DNA from: Allobaculum stercoricanis DSM 13633
Lineage (GTDB): Bacteria > Bacillota_I > Bacilli_A > Erysipelotrichales > Erysipelotrichaceae
Length of the DNA stretch: 64,000 bases
NCBI RefSeq assembly: GCF_000384195.1
Contig: NZ_KB913034.1
Location: 1,672,213 to 1,736,212 of the forward strand
Direction: 5' to 3'
Below the pieces are notes generated by a model. It was not told where the DNA came from. It was given only the letters and a program-made list of their open reading frames with translations, and made no database searches. The position numbers were made by a program, and so were the translations under genes. This document shows positions 8,737 through 17,384 of this stretch, piece after piece. Numbering within the stretch: position 1 is the stretch's first letter; every line of letters starts with the position of its first letter.

Positions 8737-8972
8737 TACTTTTTTTAAAAAAATTTATTTTTTTCTATTTGCAGATTCCCTTGACTCCATTTACGCATTC
8801 AAATCGGTCGTTTCTCTTATTTTTAATAAGCCAAAACACCAACTCAATTCACCATAACCGTATATATTGTTCTAAAATCGTTTCGTCGTCTTTGATCTAA
8901 TCATTTAATCAACAAATTCAAACGCTGTAGTTTTTTCACCTTGATCATTGATGGAACGAATTCTAAGGGTAT

Positions 8973-9003
8973 AAAAAACCCTTCAAGATTTTCACTTGAA
9001 GGG
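8973..9003 (-). terminator. Terminator of tRNA-Glu copy 2
   Basis: CCCTTCAAG and CTTGAAGGG form the same stem as in copy 1 with a different loop; a U-tract follows on the minus strand. Conserved stem with diverged loop shows an older duplication. Confidence 0.9.
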
Positions 9004-9015
9004 TGCTATTTTCAA

Positions 9016-9091
9016 TGGTGACGCGTACGGGATTCGAACCCGTGAATGCATGCGTGAAAGGCATGTGAGTTAACCGTTTCTCCAACGCGCC
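9016..9091 (-). tRNA. tRNA-Glu (TTC), copy 2
   Basis: The same 76-base tRNA as copy 1 with anticodon UUC and encoded CCA. Its promoter has TTGCAT and TATCAT 16 bases apart directly upstream on the minus strand. The two genes are separate transcription units arranged in tandem. Confidence 0.95.
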
Positions 9092-9204
9092 ATCTGTTTT
9101 GCTTAACGCTTTGATATGATAACACATCATTTTCTGAATGCAAATATTTTTTAAAAAATTTTTTCGACATTTATTTTTTCTTTTCTATTCTCAAATTTCA
9201 ACAT

Positions 9205-9234
9205 AAAAAAGCAGCGATCTATTTCGTCACTGCT
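9205..9234 (-). terminator. Terminator overlapping the phosphoesterase stop codon
   Basis: AGCAGTGA and TCGCTGCT pair on the minus transcript, followed by six U. The stop codon TAG of the upstream gene (9233-9235) is at the base of the stem, so coding sequence and terminator share bases. Confidence 0.8.
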
Positions 9235-9871
9235 ACCAGTCTAATTGAATATTGAGACTTTCTAAACGTTTTTGTTCTACCTCGATCCATTCATCTAATG
9301 TTAATGGCTGATAGTTTGAACGCATTGTAAAGCAATTAATCATTTGCATGGGCACTTTTGCTAAATCGCCCGTCCCGATGCGATGATGTGTTTGTTTAGA
9401 TACGTATTGGCAATATTGATCAATAAATCTTTGGTCGCGCGTATTGTGGATATGTCCATATAACATCCACGTTTTTGGTTTCCCTTTTTCATCTACGCGA
9501 TATTGTCCGTTATAGCACACCATTGGATAATGCGATAAAACAACTTTTCGGCGATTATCATGAAGCTCCGCATAATCTTTAATCCAGCCGAATATCGATG
9601 GATCAAACGCTTTATCATCAAGATAAAGATCATGATTACCGCGAATTAAAAACTTTTTCCCATTCAGACGTTCTAACAATTCTGTAGTTTGTTTAGCATT
9701 CCCCCAGGAGAAATCTCCTAAAATAACTACTTCGTCATTTCGACGAACTTTCTTATTCCACTGTTCCACCATATAGTCATTCATGATTTCAACATCTTCG
9801 AAACCACGACAATCCATTTGTTCGTTGAGCTTGTAATGATAGAAATGGCAATCGGCGATGTAATATCTCAT
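9233..9871 (-). CDS. Calcineurin-like metallophosphoesterase
   Basis: A small cytoplasmic two-metal phosphoesterase of 212 residues, resembling the COG4186-type predicted phosphohydrolases. Metal ligand motifs are in order: ADCHFYH near the N-terminus (D-x-H), GDFSWG (GD), GNHDLYLD (GNHD), LSHYPM and YGHIHNT (GHxH). The substrate is unknown. The start MRYYIAD at 9871 is preferred over an in-frame GTG three codons earlier because AAAGGG lies eight bases upstream of the ATG and would abut the GTG. It is a single-gene unit with its own terminator. Confidence 0.85.
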   Translation of the reverse strand: MRYYIADCHFYHYKLNEQMDCRGFEDVEIMNDYMVEQWNKKVRRNDEVVILGDFSWGNAKQTTELLERLNGKKFLIRGNHDLYLDDKAFDPSIFGWIKDYAELHDNRRKVVLSHYPMVCYNGQYRVDEKGKPKTWMLYGHIHNTRDQRFIDQYCQYVSKQTHHRIGTGDLAKVPMQMINCFTMRSNYQPLTLDEWIEVEQKRLESLNIQLDW

Positions 9872-9949
9872 ATGCTTCACCCTTTCTTATCTGTTTTTAT
9901 ATTGTCTCAGTTTATCATCATCTTGGTTTTGTGTAAAAAAATGAATAAT

Positions 9950-9995
9950 AAAAAACCAATTCAACAAATCAATAACTGATTCATCCAATTGGTTT
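9950..9995 (-). terminator. Terminator of the transporter-aminotransferase-ddh operon
   Basis: AAACCAATT and AATTGGTTT close a long imperfect hairpin on the minus transcript with a U-rich tail, 38 bases after ddh. Confidence 0.7.
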
Positions 9996-10032
9996 TGATC
10001 TTATACTTCTTATATCAATTGACGTTTTATTT

Positions 10033-11019
10033 TTACAATAAATTTTTGTGCAGCTCTTCTGGTGTTTTGGCACTCAAATAGGCTGGTGCAACATCAAATG
10101 CAGTTTTGCATCCACATTGTCCTTCTTGATTTAAGCGATAAGTAGCTCTTGCATATGCGACTAATACAGAAGAAGTAAATTCTGGATTGGAATCGAGTTT
10201 TAAACGATATTCAATAATATGTTTATTTTCTTTATTCCAACCTGTTGTGCCCGTGCGAATCACAAATCCACCGTGTGGAATTCCACTATGATTAGCTTTT
10301 AATTCTTCTGCACTAATGAAATGAACAGTTGTATCGTAATCCGCAAAATAGTTTGGCATCGTTACGATTTCGTGTTCAATTCTTGCCAAGTCTGCACCTT
10401 CTTGTGCCACAACAAAGCATTCCCGTGTATGTTTTTGGCGAGCGCTGAGTTCAGGATTTTCTCCATTGCGTACGGCTTCTAAAGATTGTTCGACTGGAAT
10501 CGTATATTGACGAGCATCAATGACTCCTTCAATACGACGAATTGCATCTGAATGACCTTGGCTGACCCCTTTTCCCCAGAACGTATAATCTTGTCCTTCT
10601 GGAAGAATTGTACTAGCATACAAACGGTTTAAAGAGAACATTCCTGGATCCCATCCAATAGAAATCATGCCGATTTTTCCTGACGCTTTTGCGGCTTGAT
10701 CGACCCGTTCAAAGTGTTCAGGAATTGCCGCATGCGTATCAAAACTATCTACGACGTTGAAATATTGAACAAATTGTGGCGTTTGTTCTGGAAGATCTTT
10801 AGCACTCCCTCCACAAATGATCATAACATCAATTTGATCTTTCATCTTCATCGCATCATCAACTGAATAAACCGATACCCCTGGGGTTAAAATAGAAACA
10901 GTTTTGGGATCTCTTCTTGTAAAAACAGCAACCAATTCCATGTCTGGATTTTGTTGAAGGGCGCATTCTACACCACGACCAAGATTCCCATAACCTAAAA
11001 CACCAACTCTAATTGTCAT
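10033..11019 (-). CDS. ddh: meso-Diaminopimelate dehydrogenase
   Basis: An NADPH-dependent enzyme that converts L-2-amino-6-oxopimelate and ammonia to meso-diaminopimelate, a one-step route to DAP and lysine. It has 328 residues, the family length. The Rossmann motif VGVLGYGNLGRGVE (residues about 5-18) opens the protein, followed by CGGSAKDLPEQTP, NVVDSFDTHAAIP, SIGWDPGMFSLNR and the substrate-binding HGGFVIRTGTTG region. It is last in the T-box-led gene set, 68 bp after the aminotransferase. The role beside an amino-acid importer is not obvious, and related D-amino-acid dehydrogenases exist. Confidence 0.88.
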   Translation of the reverse strand: MTIRVGVLGYGNLGRGVECALQQNPDMELVAVFTRRDPKTVSILTPGVSVYSVDDAMKMKDQIDVMIICGGSAKDLPEQTPQFVQYFNVVDSFDTHAAIPEHFERVDQAAKASGKIGMISIGWDPGMFSLNRLYASTILPEGQDYTFWGKGVSQGHSDAIRRIEGVIDARQYTIPVEQSLEAVRNGENPELSARQKHTRECFVVAQEGADLARIEHEIVTMPNYFADYDTTVHFISAEELKANHSGIPHGGFVIRTGTTGWNKENKHIIEYRLKLDSNPEFTSSVLVAYARATYRLNQEGQCGCKTAFDVAPAYLSAKTPEELHKNLL

Positions 11020-11087
11020 AAGCCATTTTTCCTTTCATTTTTGTTTCATATTTTACAACCATTTTCACTTACAGCCCGAAAGAATGA

Positions 11088-12197
11088 TCAATCTACGTGT
11101 TCTTTCATCCATTTTTTCGTAAAACTATCCAAGAGTGTAAGCGTTTCTTTTAAATTTTGATGTTTTTTAGCAAGTCCTAGGCGAACATAGCCTTCCATTT
11201 CAAATGTCGAACCGGGTACAAAGAAAATCCCGGTCTCATTTAATAAGTCGATCGCAAAGCGTGTCGAGTCGACACCACTTGGCAGTTGTAAAAAAGATAC
11301 AGTCCCTTTTTGGGGCATCACGAGTTTGTAATATGGCGTTTGTTTGAGCCATTCTGTAATCGTTTGTTTATTATCTTGTACAACTTCTTGTACACGTTCA
11401 ATAATTTCTTTTCTATTTTTCAAAACAACAAGAGCCATTCGTTCTACTAATGGTCCCGTGGAAATCAACATATGATCACGCATGGAATGTACCCTTGCGA
11501 TAAGTTGGGGATTGGCTTTGATCCAACCAAAACGCAAACCGGCAGCACCATAAACTTTGGATAAAGAAGAAGTGGAAATTCCTTTATCATACAAGTCGCT
11601 AATTGCCACTTCTTGCTCCATACACAATGGGTTACGATATACTTCATCGACTAAAATCCAAATATTTTTTGCTTGGCATAAGGCAATCAACTGTTCGAGT
11701 TGGCTTTGATCTAGCCATGTTCCTGTTGGATTAGAAGGGTTTGCAAAAATGATCATTTTCGTATTCGATTGGATTGCTTTTTCCACTTGATCAAGTGGCA
11801 ATGACCAATCCGTTGGATCAAGAGAAACCTCACTTGCCTCACAACCTAAAAAGCGGGGATAATCACGGAATTGTTGATACCCGGGATGAATGGTGATGAT
11901 GTGATCTTTTGGGTTTAAAACAAGGTTCATGGCCAATTCGTTCGCTTGTAGTCCCCCATGCGTAAACGCTAGTGTGTTGTCATCTTGATTTTGATATAGC
12001 GACAACACTTCTTTACGTAATTCGGGTAATCCAGTAATCCATCCATAATCTAAAGTAATGTTTTCTAGTGCTTTCGGATCAAACTGCAATAAATCTTGCA
12101 TCGTTAAACTTTCGCAGGAAGTATCCGTTAAATTGTATTTTGCTTGTTGTTCATAATCATTCATCCATTCTTCCGTCAGAAATCTTGCAATTTTCAT
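11088..12197 (-). CDS. PLP-dependent class I/II aminotransferase
   Basis: A fold-type I PLP enzyme of 369 residues. Conserved features are the THGGLQANELAMNLVL cofactor-binding region, FANPSNPTGTWL, the aspartate/tyrosine pair in ILVDEVYRNP, and the Schiff-base lysine in STSSLSKVYGAAGLRFGW, with the substrate-carboxylate arginine near EGYVRLGLAK. The start MKIARFL at 12197 follows GGGAGGA; an upstream in-frame extension is not family-like. It lies between the ABC importer and ddh, so it probably acts on the imported amino acid or on a keto acid near the DAP pathway. Specificity cannot be read from the sequence. Confidence 0.85.
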   Translation of the reverse strand: MKIARFLTEEWMNDYEQQAKYNLTDTSCESLTMQDLLQFDPKALENITLDYGWITGLPELRKEVLSLYQNQDDNTLAFTHGGLQANELAMNLVLNPKDHIITIHPGYQQFRDYPRFLGCEASEVSLDPTDWSLPLDQVEKAIQSNTKMIIFANPSNPTGTWLDQSQLEQLIALCQAKNIWILVDEVYRNPLCMEQEVAISDLYDKGISTSSLSKVYGAAGLRFGWIKANPQLIARVHSMRDHMLISTGPLVERMALVVLKNRKEIIERVQEVVQDNKQTITEWLKQTPYYKLVMPQKGTVSFLQLPSGVDSTRFAIDLLNETGIFFVPGSTFEMEGYVRLGLAKKHQNLKETLTLLDSFTKKWMKEHVD

Positions 12198-12304
12198 TGT
12201 ATCCTCCCAGCTGTTTTCTCTTTCAAAAAAATAGATGATCGAGTTGCCTAGCACAATCCCAACCATCTATTTCTATTTAATGAATCATCTATATTTTATA
12301 AATT

Positions 12305-13060
12305 CTAGTCGTAAATCACTTTGGATAAGAATTCTTTAGCACGATCACTTTTTGGCGCTGTGAAGAATTCTTCCGAGTTTGCTTCTTCAATCACATGACC
12401 CGCTTCTAAGAACACAATTTTTGTTCCTACTTTACGCGCAAATCCCATTTCATGAGTAACGACGATCATCGTCATCCCTTGCGCTGCGAGTTCTTGAATA
12501 ACCTCCAGAACTTCTTTAATCATTTCTGGGTCTAATGCGGAAGTTGGTTCATCAAATAACATAATTTCTGGATTCATGCATAGCGCTCTTGCGATCGCTA
12601 CACGCTGTTTTTGTCCACCAGATAAGTTATTTGGGTAACTATCTTTTTTCTCGAGTAATCCTACTTTACCTAAATAGGATAACGCATTTTCTGTCGCCTC
12701 TTCTTGCGTACGTTTGAGCACTTGCATTTGCGCAAATGTGCAGTTTTCCAAAACTGTTAAGTTTGGAAATAAATTGAAGTGTTGGAATACGAAGCCCATT
12801 TTATTTCGTAAAGCTCGATATTCTTCTTTGTTTTTTGGATCCAGCAATTTACCTTCCAAATAAACTTCGCCACCATCTGGTTTTTCTAAGCCATGAATGC
12901 AACGTAAGAAAGTCGATTTTCCGGAACCAGAAGGTCCGATTAAGCATACAACTTCTCCTCTTTCCACGGATAAGCTTGCTCCTTTTAAAGCATGCATACC
13001 AGAGAAGTTTTTCGAAAGATTATTGGCTTGAATCATGACGGAAGGGTTGTTATTAGTCAC
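12305..13060 (-). CDS. Polar amino-acid ABC transporter ATPase
   Basis: The energising subunit of an amino-acid importer of the GlnQ/ArtP/HisP type, 251 residues. Walker A GPSGSGKST, Q-loop FQHFNLFPN, signature NLSGGQKQRVAIARAL, Walker B MLFDEPTSALDP and switch VTHEMGFA are all present. It overlaps the permease by 8 bases, indicating coupled translation. The 107-base gap to the aminotransferase has an AGATG...CATCT imperfect hairpin followed by T that might lower downstream expression. Confidence 0.95.
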   Translation of the reverse strand: MTNNNPSVMIQANNLSKNFSGMHALKGASLSVERGEVVCLIGPSGSGKSTFLRCIHGLEKPDGGEVYLEGKLLDPKNKEEYRALRNKMGFVFQHFNLFPNLTVLENCTFAQMQVLKRTQEEATENALSYLGKVGLLEKKDSYPNNLSGGQKQRVAIARALCMNPEIMLFDEPTSALDPEMIKEVLEVIQELAAQGMTMIVVTHEMGFARKVGTKIVFLEAGHVIEEANSEEFFTAPKSDRAKEFLSKVIYD

Positions 13061-13724
13061 TGACTGCTAATCTCCTTTCCAATTTATGTGCTAACCAGCT
13101 AATTACTAAAGTCATGCACAGATAAACCACACCGGCAATGAGCAGTGGTGTTAAATAATCGTAGTAATGTGCCCCTAAAACTTGGGCGTTGTACATCAAT
13201 TCACTCGTTCCAATACAGCTTGCCAAAGAAGAGTCTTTGATCAGCGTAATAAATTCACTAACAAGTGGTGGAACAATGCGTTTGAATGCTTGTGGCAAGA
13301 TGATTTTGAGCATCATTGGCCAATAACCGATTCCTAATGTTTCACAAGCTTCCCATTGTCCTTTATCTACCCCTTGAATACCAGAACGGAACAATTCCGC
13401 TTGATATGCTCCAGAGTTTAAGGATAAAGCAACCAAAGCAACGACATAGACATCCATGCGAACACGAACGCCCGTCATCATACGAATTAATACTGGAATT
13501 CCCAAATAGAAGAACATAATTTGTAACAACATTGGAGTTCCACGTAATACTTCGACATATGTACCACAAAGAATATTGAAGATTTTATGTTTAGAAATTC
13601 GTCCAGCTGCCATTAAGACACCGATCACCATTCCAATGAGCAATGCCCCAAGCGCTAGCGCCAACGAGATCCCTGCCCCTTGCAGCAGGAACATCATATT
13701 TTCGCCTGTTAAAACTTTATCCAT
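13053..13724 (-). CDS. Polar amino-acid ABC transporter permease
   Basis: The membrane subunit (HisM/GlnP type), 223 residues with about five hydrophobic segments. The EAA loop EACETLGIGYWPMMLKIILPQ that docks to the ATPase is clear at about residues 134-154. The stop codon overlaps nothing important and the start overlaps the stop of the binding-protein gene by one base (TAATG). Only one permease gene is present, so the channel is presumably a homodimer. Confidence 0.95.
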   Translation of the reverse strand: MDKVLTGENMMFLLQGAGISLALALGALLIGMVIGVLMAAGRISKHKIFNILCGTYVEVLRGTPMLLQIMFFYLGIPVLIRMMTGVRVRMDVYVVALVALSLNSGAYQAELFRSGIQGVDKGQWEACETLGIGYWPMMLKIILPQAFKRIVPPLVSEFITLIKDSSLASCIGTSELMYNAQVLGAHYYDYLTPLLIAGVVYLCMTLVISWLAHKLERRLAVSD

Positions 13725-14509
13725 TATTCAACTTCACTCGCAAACCATTTTTCAGTCATTGCTTTGTAGTCATCGCTTTCTTTGAAGGCAGCGATTGCTT
13801 CGTTGATTTGATCCATTAATTCTTGTTGATCTTCAGATGTGTAAATGATGTTTTCTTCATCCATTAATTGTTCACCAACGATTTTGAAACCACCTTTACT
13901 TACATATTGATCCGCTACAGCTTTATCTAAAACAACTGCATCGATTCCTTGTGCTTTTAAGTTTTCCATCATCAAGTTTGCATCAGCGACTGCTTGTACT
14001 TTTGCGCCTTCGATTTCTTGCGCTGCAGATTCACCAGTTGCACCTTGTTGAGCACCAACTGTTTTACCGTTTAAATCTGCTGCTCCAGTGATTGTAGAAT
14101 CTTCTGTAACAACGATAACTTGTGCAGAATCATAATAAGAATCGGAGAAGATTCCAGCACGATCAGGGTCATATGTGAAACCAGATACACCTAAGTCAAT
14201 TTGACCTGCTTGTAAGCTGGAAATGATTGTATCAAAAGATAATTCTTCGAATTCATATTTGTAGTTGTGGCCATTTTCGTTGAGGTAGTTAAATAACCAA
14301 TCAACCATATCAGCATCGAAACCGATGATTTCACCACTTGCATCTTTAGATTCATATGGTGGATAGTCTGGGGAAATTCCTACTAAAATTGTTTTTGCTT
14401 CTGCATTTGCACCATCGGATGCTGCAGAAGAAGCGTTGTTGCTATTAGAGCAAGCCGCCATAGATAAAGCCATTAAAGAACATAATGCTACAGAAACTGT
14501 TTTTTTCAT
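13724..14509 (-). CDS. Amino-acid ABC transporter substrate-binding lipoprotein
   Basis: Extracellular SBP_bac_3 family solute receptor of 261 residues, lipid-anchored. The signal MKKTVSVALCSLMALSMAAC ends in the lipobox LSMAAC, then a Ser/Asn/Ala linker, then LVGISPDYPPYE and GEIIGFDADMVDWL typical of the fold. The start at 14509 is chosen because it directly precedes the signal peptide and follows GGAAAGGA. It is the first gene after the T-box leader, so expression should respond to a tRNA's charging. The closest named types bind glutamine, arginine or histidine; which one is not resolved. Confidence 0.93.
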   Translation of the reverse strand: MKKTVSVALCSLMALSMAACSNSNNASSAASDGANAEAKTILVGISPDYPPYESKDASGEIIGFDADMVDWLFNYLNENGHNYKYEFEELSFDTIISSLQAGQIDLGVSGFTYDPDRAGIFSDSYYDSAQVIVVTEDSTITGAADLNGKTVGAQQGATGESAAQEIEGAKVQAVADANLMMENLKAQGIDAVVLDKAVADQYVSKGGFKIVGEQLMDEENIIYTSEDQQELMDQINEAIAAFKESDDYKAMTEKWFASEVE

Positions 14510-14574
14510 ACTCTTATTCCTTTCCGGGGATAGCTCCCTTATATTTCTTGAAGTAGATTTCAAGTCTTAAAAAA

Positions 14575-14606
14575 AAGCGCCCTTTCGTTAATACGAAAGG
14601 ACGCTT
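14575..14606 (-). terminator. T-box regulatory terminator
   Basis: AAGCGTCCTTTCGT and ACGAAAGGGCGCTT form the stem on the minus transcript, followed by eight U. Its 5' side follows the T-box sequence as expected for the competing antiterminator. Confidence 0.88.
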
Positions 14607-14815
14607 GAACACGCGGTACCACCTTACTTCCCCGATATTCTCATTCATCTTAATCGGGACACTTTATCCTTAACGCGGATCACGGCAGGGATTAACCAGC
14701 ACTCCAAGACACGTTCAGAACGTTCCACTAACGACTTTCACCAACCGTCGCCTCTCTAAAAGCTTTCCGCTCTTACTACTTCTCTTCTTCGTTTATGCGA
14801 TGATTTAAGCACAAG
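14575..14815 (-). promoter_or_regulatory. T-box riboswitch upstream of the amino-acid transporter
   Basis: The minus strand shows a stem I with AGTAGTA and the AGAGAGGCGACGGTTGGTG apical motifs, the T-box proper AAGGTGGTACCGCG (14612-14625), and then the terminator hairpin. Uncharged tRNA binding is known to stabilise the antiterminator. By alignment with the CTTTGAGTG-type 3' strand of other T-boxes, the specifier is probably CGT (14711-14713, in GAA-CGT-GTC), i.e. arginine, but neighbouring frames (GTG, AAC) cannot be excluded. A TTGACA lies at 14850-14855 but no good -10 was found. Confidence 0.9.
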
Positions 14816-14970
14816 CCAAACCAAAACGCAAACATCAAATGCAATTTTTTGTCAAGAATCGTGCTTTTTATATAAAGTCAGCCTCTAAATCTGACATTTT
14901 TTCTTAAAAATTACATTTGTTTACATCTTTTTATTTCATTTCTTACATAGATTTTCATCTAACGATTTCT

Positions 14971-15002
14971 AAAAAAATCCGTCTCGCCCAGACGAAACGG
15001 AT
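14971..15002 (-). terminator. Terminator after the UPF0210 gene
   Basis: ATCCGT...AGACGGAT stem with seven U on the minus strand, about 20 bases after the gene. Confidence 0.8.
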
Positions 15003-15020
15003 CAATTTAAGCAATAAAAA

Positions 15021-16376
15021 TTAGTTTTTCAGCGCTTGTAATGGAGCAGGAATACGGCCACCACGATTTACAAATATAGAGTTTCCTGTTTGGTTAATCG
15101 CAATAACTGGACCTGATCCTAATAAACCACCAAAGTCGAGTACTTCACCGACTTTTTTACCAATTGCTGGAATGATACGAACCGCAGTTGTTTTCGTATT
15201 GACCATACCGATTGCTGCTTCATCCGCAATGACCCCAGAAATAATTTCGGCACTTGTATTGCCATCCACAACGATCATATCCAAACCAACAGAGCATACA
15301 GCTGTCATCGCTTCCAATTTTTCCAGCGTTAACACGCCTTTAGAAGCGGCTGCGATCATACCCGCATCTTCAGAAACAGGGATAAATGCACCAGAAAGGC
15401 CACCAACATGGCTTGTTGCCATGACGCCACCTTTTTTAACTGCGTCATTTAAGAGCGCTAAACATGCAGTTGTACCATAAGCACCACAAGTGTCTAAGCC
15501 CATTTCTTCAAGGATATAAGCAACAGAGTCACCAATTGCAGGTGTTGGTGCAAGAGATAAGTCAACAATTCCAAATGGAACACCTAAACGTTTGCTCGCT
15601 TCGCGACCAACCATTTGTCCCATTCTTGTAATTTTGAATGCTGTGCGTTTAATTAAATCTGCAACTTCATCCATAGAAGCATTTTTATCCAATTTTGCGA
15701 GTGCTGCACGAACAACACCTGGACCAGAAACACCAACGTTAATGACGCAATCTGCTTCACCAACGCCATGGAATGCTCCGGCCATAAATGGGTTATCTTC
15801 TGGCGCATTGCAGAATACAACAAGTTTTGCTGCTGCCATGCAGTTGTCATCTGCAGTCATTTCTGCACAAGTACGTACGACTTGACCCATTTTCTTAACA
15901 GCATCCATGTTAATACCCGCTTTTGTCGAACCGATGTTAACAGAAGAACATACGTGTTGTGTCAAAGTGAGTGCTCGAGGAATACTTTCGATTAATTCGC
16001 GATCCCCTTTAGCAAACCCTTTTTGCACTAATGCGGAATAACCACCAATGAAGTTAACGCCTAATTTTTGCGCACAACGTTCTAAAGTTAGTGCGTATTC
16101 CACTGGGTCACCACCACTTGCCGCAACTAAAAGAGCGATTGGCGTAACAGAAATTCGTTTATTTACGACTGGAATTCCAAATTCACGAGAAATGTCATCG
16201 CCAACTTTCACTAAGTCTTTAGCTAAACGACAAATTTTATTTTCTACTTTTTTGCAGGATTCATGGATATCTGGATCAGCACAATCTAATAAGGAGATCC
16301 CCATTGTGATTGTACGAATATCCAAGCATTCCTCATCGATCATCTTGATCGTTTCAAGAATTTTATCTGTTTGCAT
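15021..16376 (-). CDS. UPF0210 / PFL-like family protein
   Basis: A 451-residue member of the conserved UPF0210 (DUF711) family, structurally related to glycyl-radical enzymes in public annotation but without an established reaction. Conserved stretches include [10 protein letters not shown] near the N-terminus, [51 protein letters not shown] and [14 protein letters not shown]. The start at 16376 (MQTDKIL) is the first ATG after a GAGGTG site. It is immediately downstream of the ACT-domain gene (9-base gap). These two families occur together in many Bacillota, implying a joint, amino-acid-responsive role. Confidence 0.9.
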   Translation of the reverse strand: MQTDKILETIKMIDEECLDIRTITMGISLLDCADPDIHESCKKVENKICRLAKDLVKVGDDISREFGIPVVNKRISVTPIALLVAASGGDPVEYALTLERCAQKLGVNFIGGYSALVQKGFAKGDRELIESIPRALTLTQHVCSSVNIGSTKAGINMDAVKKMGQVVRTCAEMTADDNCMAAAKLVVFCNAPEDNPFMAGAFHGVGEADCVINVGVSGPGVVRAALAKLDKNASMDEVADLIKRTAFKITRMGQMVGREASKRLGVPFGIVDLSLAPTPAIGDSVAYILEEMGLDTCGAYGTTACLALLNDAVKKGGVMATSHVGGLSGAFIPVSEDAGMIAAASKGVLTLEKLEAMTAVCSVGLDMIVVDGNTSAEIISGVIADEAAIGMVNTKTTAVRIIPAIGKKVGEVLDFGGLLGSGPVIAINQTGNSIFVNRGGRIPAPLQALKN

Positions 16377-16385
16377 AAGCACCTC

Positions 16386-16655
16386 TTAAATGGAATGCAT
16401 TGCCTGGAAAATTTCGTAGTTCATCACGCGGATTACCAGGTTATTTTCTTCACCGAATGCTTCGAATTTGCTAGCAAAATCGTCCATCGTGATATTCAAT
16501 TTTTCTAAGTCACAGATCATTGTCATGGAGAATACTCCATCGACGATCGTCTGAGATACTTCTAAAACATTCACATTGTGTTCTGCACAAATGTTTGCAA
16601 CCATAGCCAGGATGCCTACTCTATCCTGACCAATTACGCTAATTACAGCTTTCAT
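16386..16655 (-). CDS. ACT-domain protein (UPF0237)
   Basis: An 89-residue single ACT domain, the small-molecule (usually amino acid) binding fold. MKAVISVIGQDRVGILAMVANICAEHNVNVLEVSQT shows the beta-alpha-beta start with the ligand-loop glycine. The start at 16655 follows AAAGGAG; upstream in-frame codons are not family-like. It probably regulates or forms a complex with the UPF0210 protein encoded next. Confidence 0.88.
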   Translation of the reverse strand: MKAVISVIGQDRVGILAMVANICAEHNVNVLEVSQTIVDGVFSMTMICDLEKLNITMDDFASKFEAFGEENNLVIRVMNYEIFQAMHSI

Positions 16656-16707
16656 ATTTTTCTCCTTTTTTAATTCGCTCATTGTTAGAGAATAACGAGT
16701 TTTCATT

Positions 16708-17199
16708 TTAACGCAATTCAAATTCTAATTTTTTGAAGCGATACAATTCCGCCGGTTCAAAAGTTGCCATTAATCCATCCACATTCGCATCGAATTCTCC
16801 CGGCATAAATGGGTATTGATCTTGTTTTTGTAAGATGTCGACGATTTGTTCCGTCAACTTCAGTGAGAGAGTTGTGCTCTTAAGTGCAACGATTCGATTT
16901 TCACGATTCACCAACAACAAGCGTACATCTAGATTTCTTTGTTCAAGTAACGTCTTCTTTTCATCGCATTCTTGAATATTGAAGTAAAAATCGCAAGTAT
17001 CGATCGGTCCGCCTTGAGCAAGGAAAATCAATACACCATTGGTTTCGCAAAGAACAACTTGAATCGGATTATCTGTTGCACTTTGCAATTGGTTTTCATT
17101 CCAATCTTCGTCTTTAAGAATCAATAAGATTTGATTCTCAACAAAGTCCATAACAGCACCTTCTTCAAGGTCCCAAGGTAAAATATCATTCTTTTTCAT
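16708..17199 (-). CDS. Hypothetical protein, 163 residues
   Basis: Not recognised. An acidic, soluble-looking protein without a signal peptide or membrane segment. It begins MKKNDILPWDLEEGAVMDFVE, contains beta-strand-like hydrophobic stretches (QVVLCETNGVLIFLAQG, LDVRLLLVN) and ends in a basic FKKLEFELR. It lies 52 bases upstream of the ACT-domain gene in the same direction with no terminator between, so it is probably co-transcribed with the ACT/UPF0210 pair. Confidence 0.7.
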   Translation of the reverse strand: MKKNDILPWDLEEGAVMDFVENQILLILKDEDWNENQLQSATDNPIQVVLCETNGVLIFLAQGGPIDTCDFYFNIQECDEKKTLLEQRNLDVRLLLVNRENRIVALKSTTLSLKLTEQIVDILQKQDQYPFMPGEFDANVDGLMATFEPAELYRFKKLEFELR

Positions 17200-17328
17200 G
17201 CCTTCAGTATATCAGCTCGATTGCATTTGTCCGCTTGTCTTGTCTTTAAAATTGCGTTTCTCAACATTTTGTTAGTCAATCTCGCTTTACCTTCAAAATT
17301 GCTCTCATTGAAGGTTCTGTCCCTCAAG

Positions 17329-17356
17329 AAAAAAACTCGCCAAATTTGGCGAGTTT
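17329..17356 (-). terminator. Terminator after pta
   Basis: AAACTCGCC and GGCGAGTTT form a perfect stem with seven U on the minus strand. Confidence 0.88.
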
Positions 17357-17384
17357 AAATGATCTGATTCAAGAAAAATCAAAC

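Noticed and set aside
12198..12304. Terminator between the transporter ATPase and the aminotransferase
   Set aside because: The AGATG/CATCT hairpin is imperfect with a large loop; it might weaken but does not clearly stop transcription.
15172..15885. Plus-strand ORFs of about 100 codons opposite the UPF0210 gene
   Set aside because: Composition mirrors the real gene and no start signal is present.
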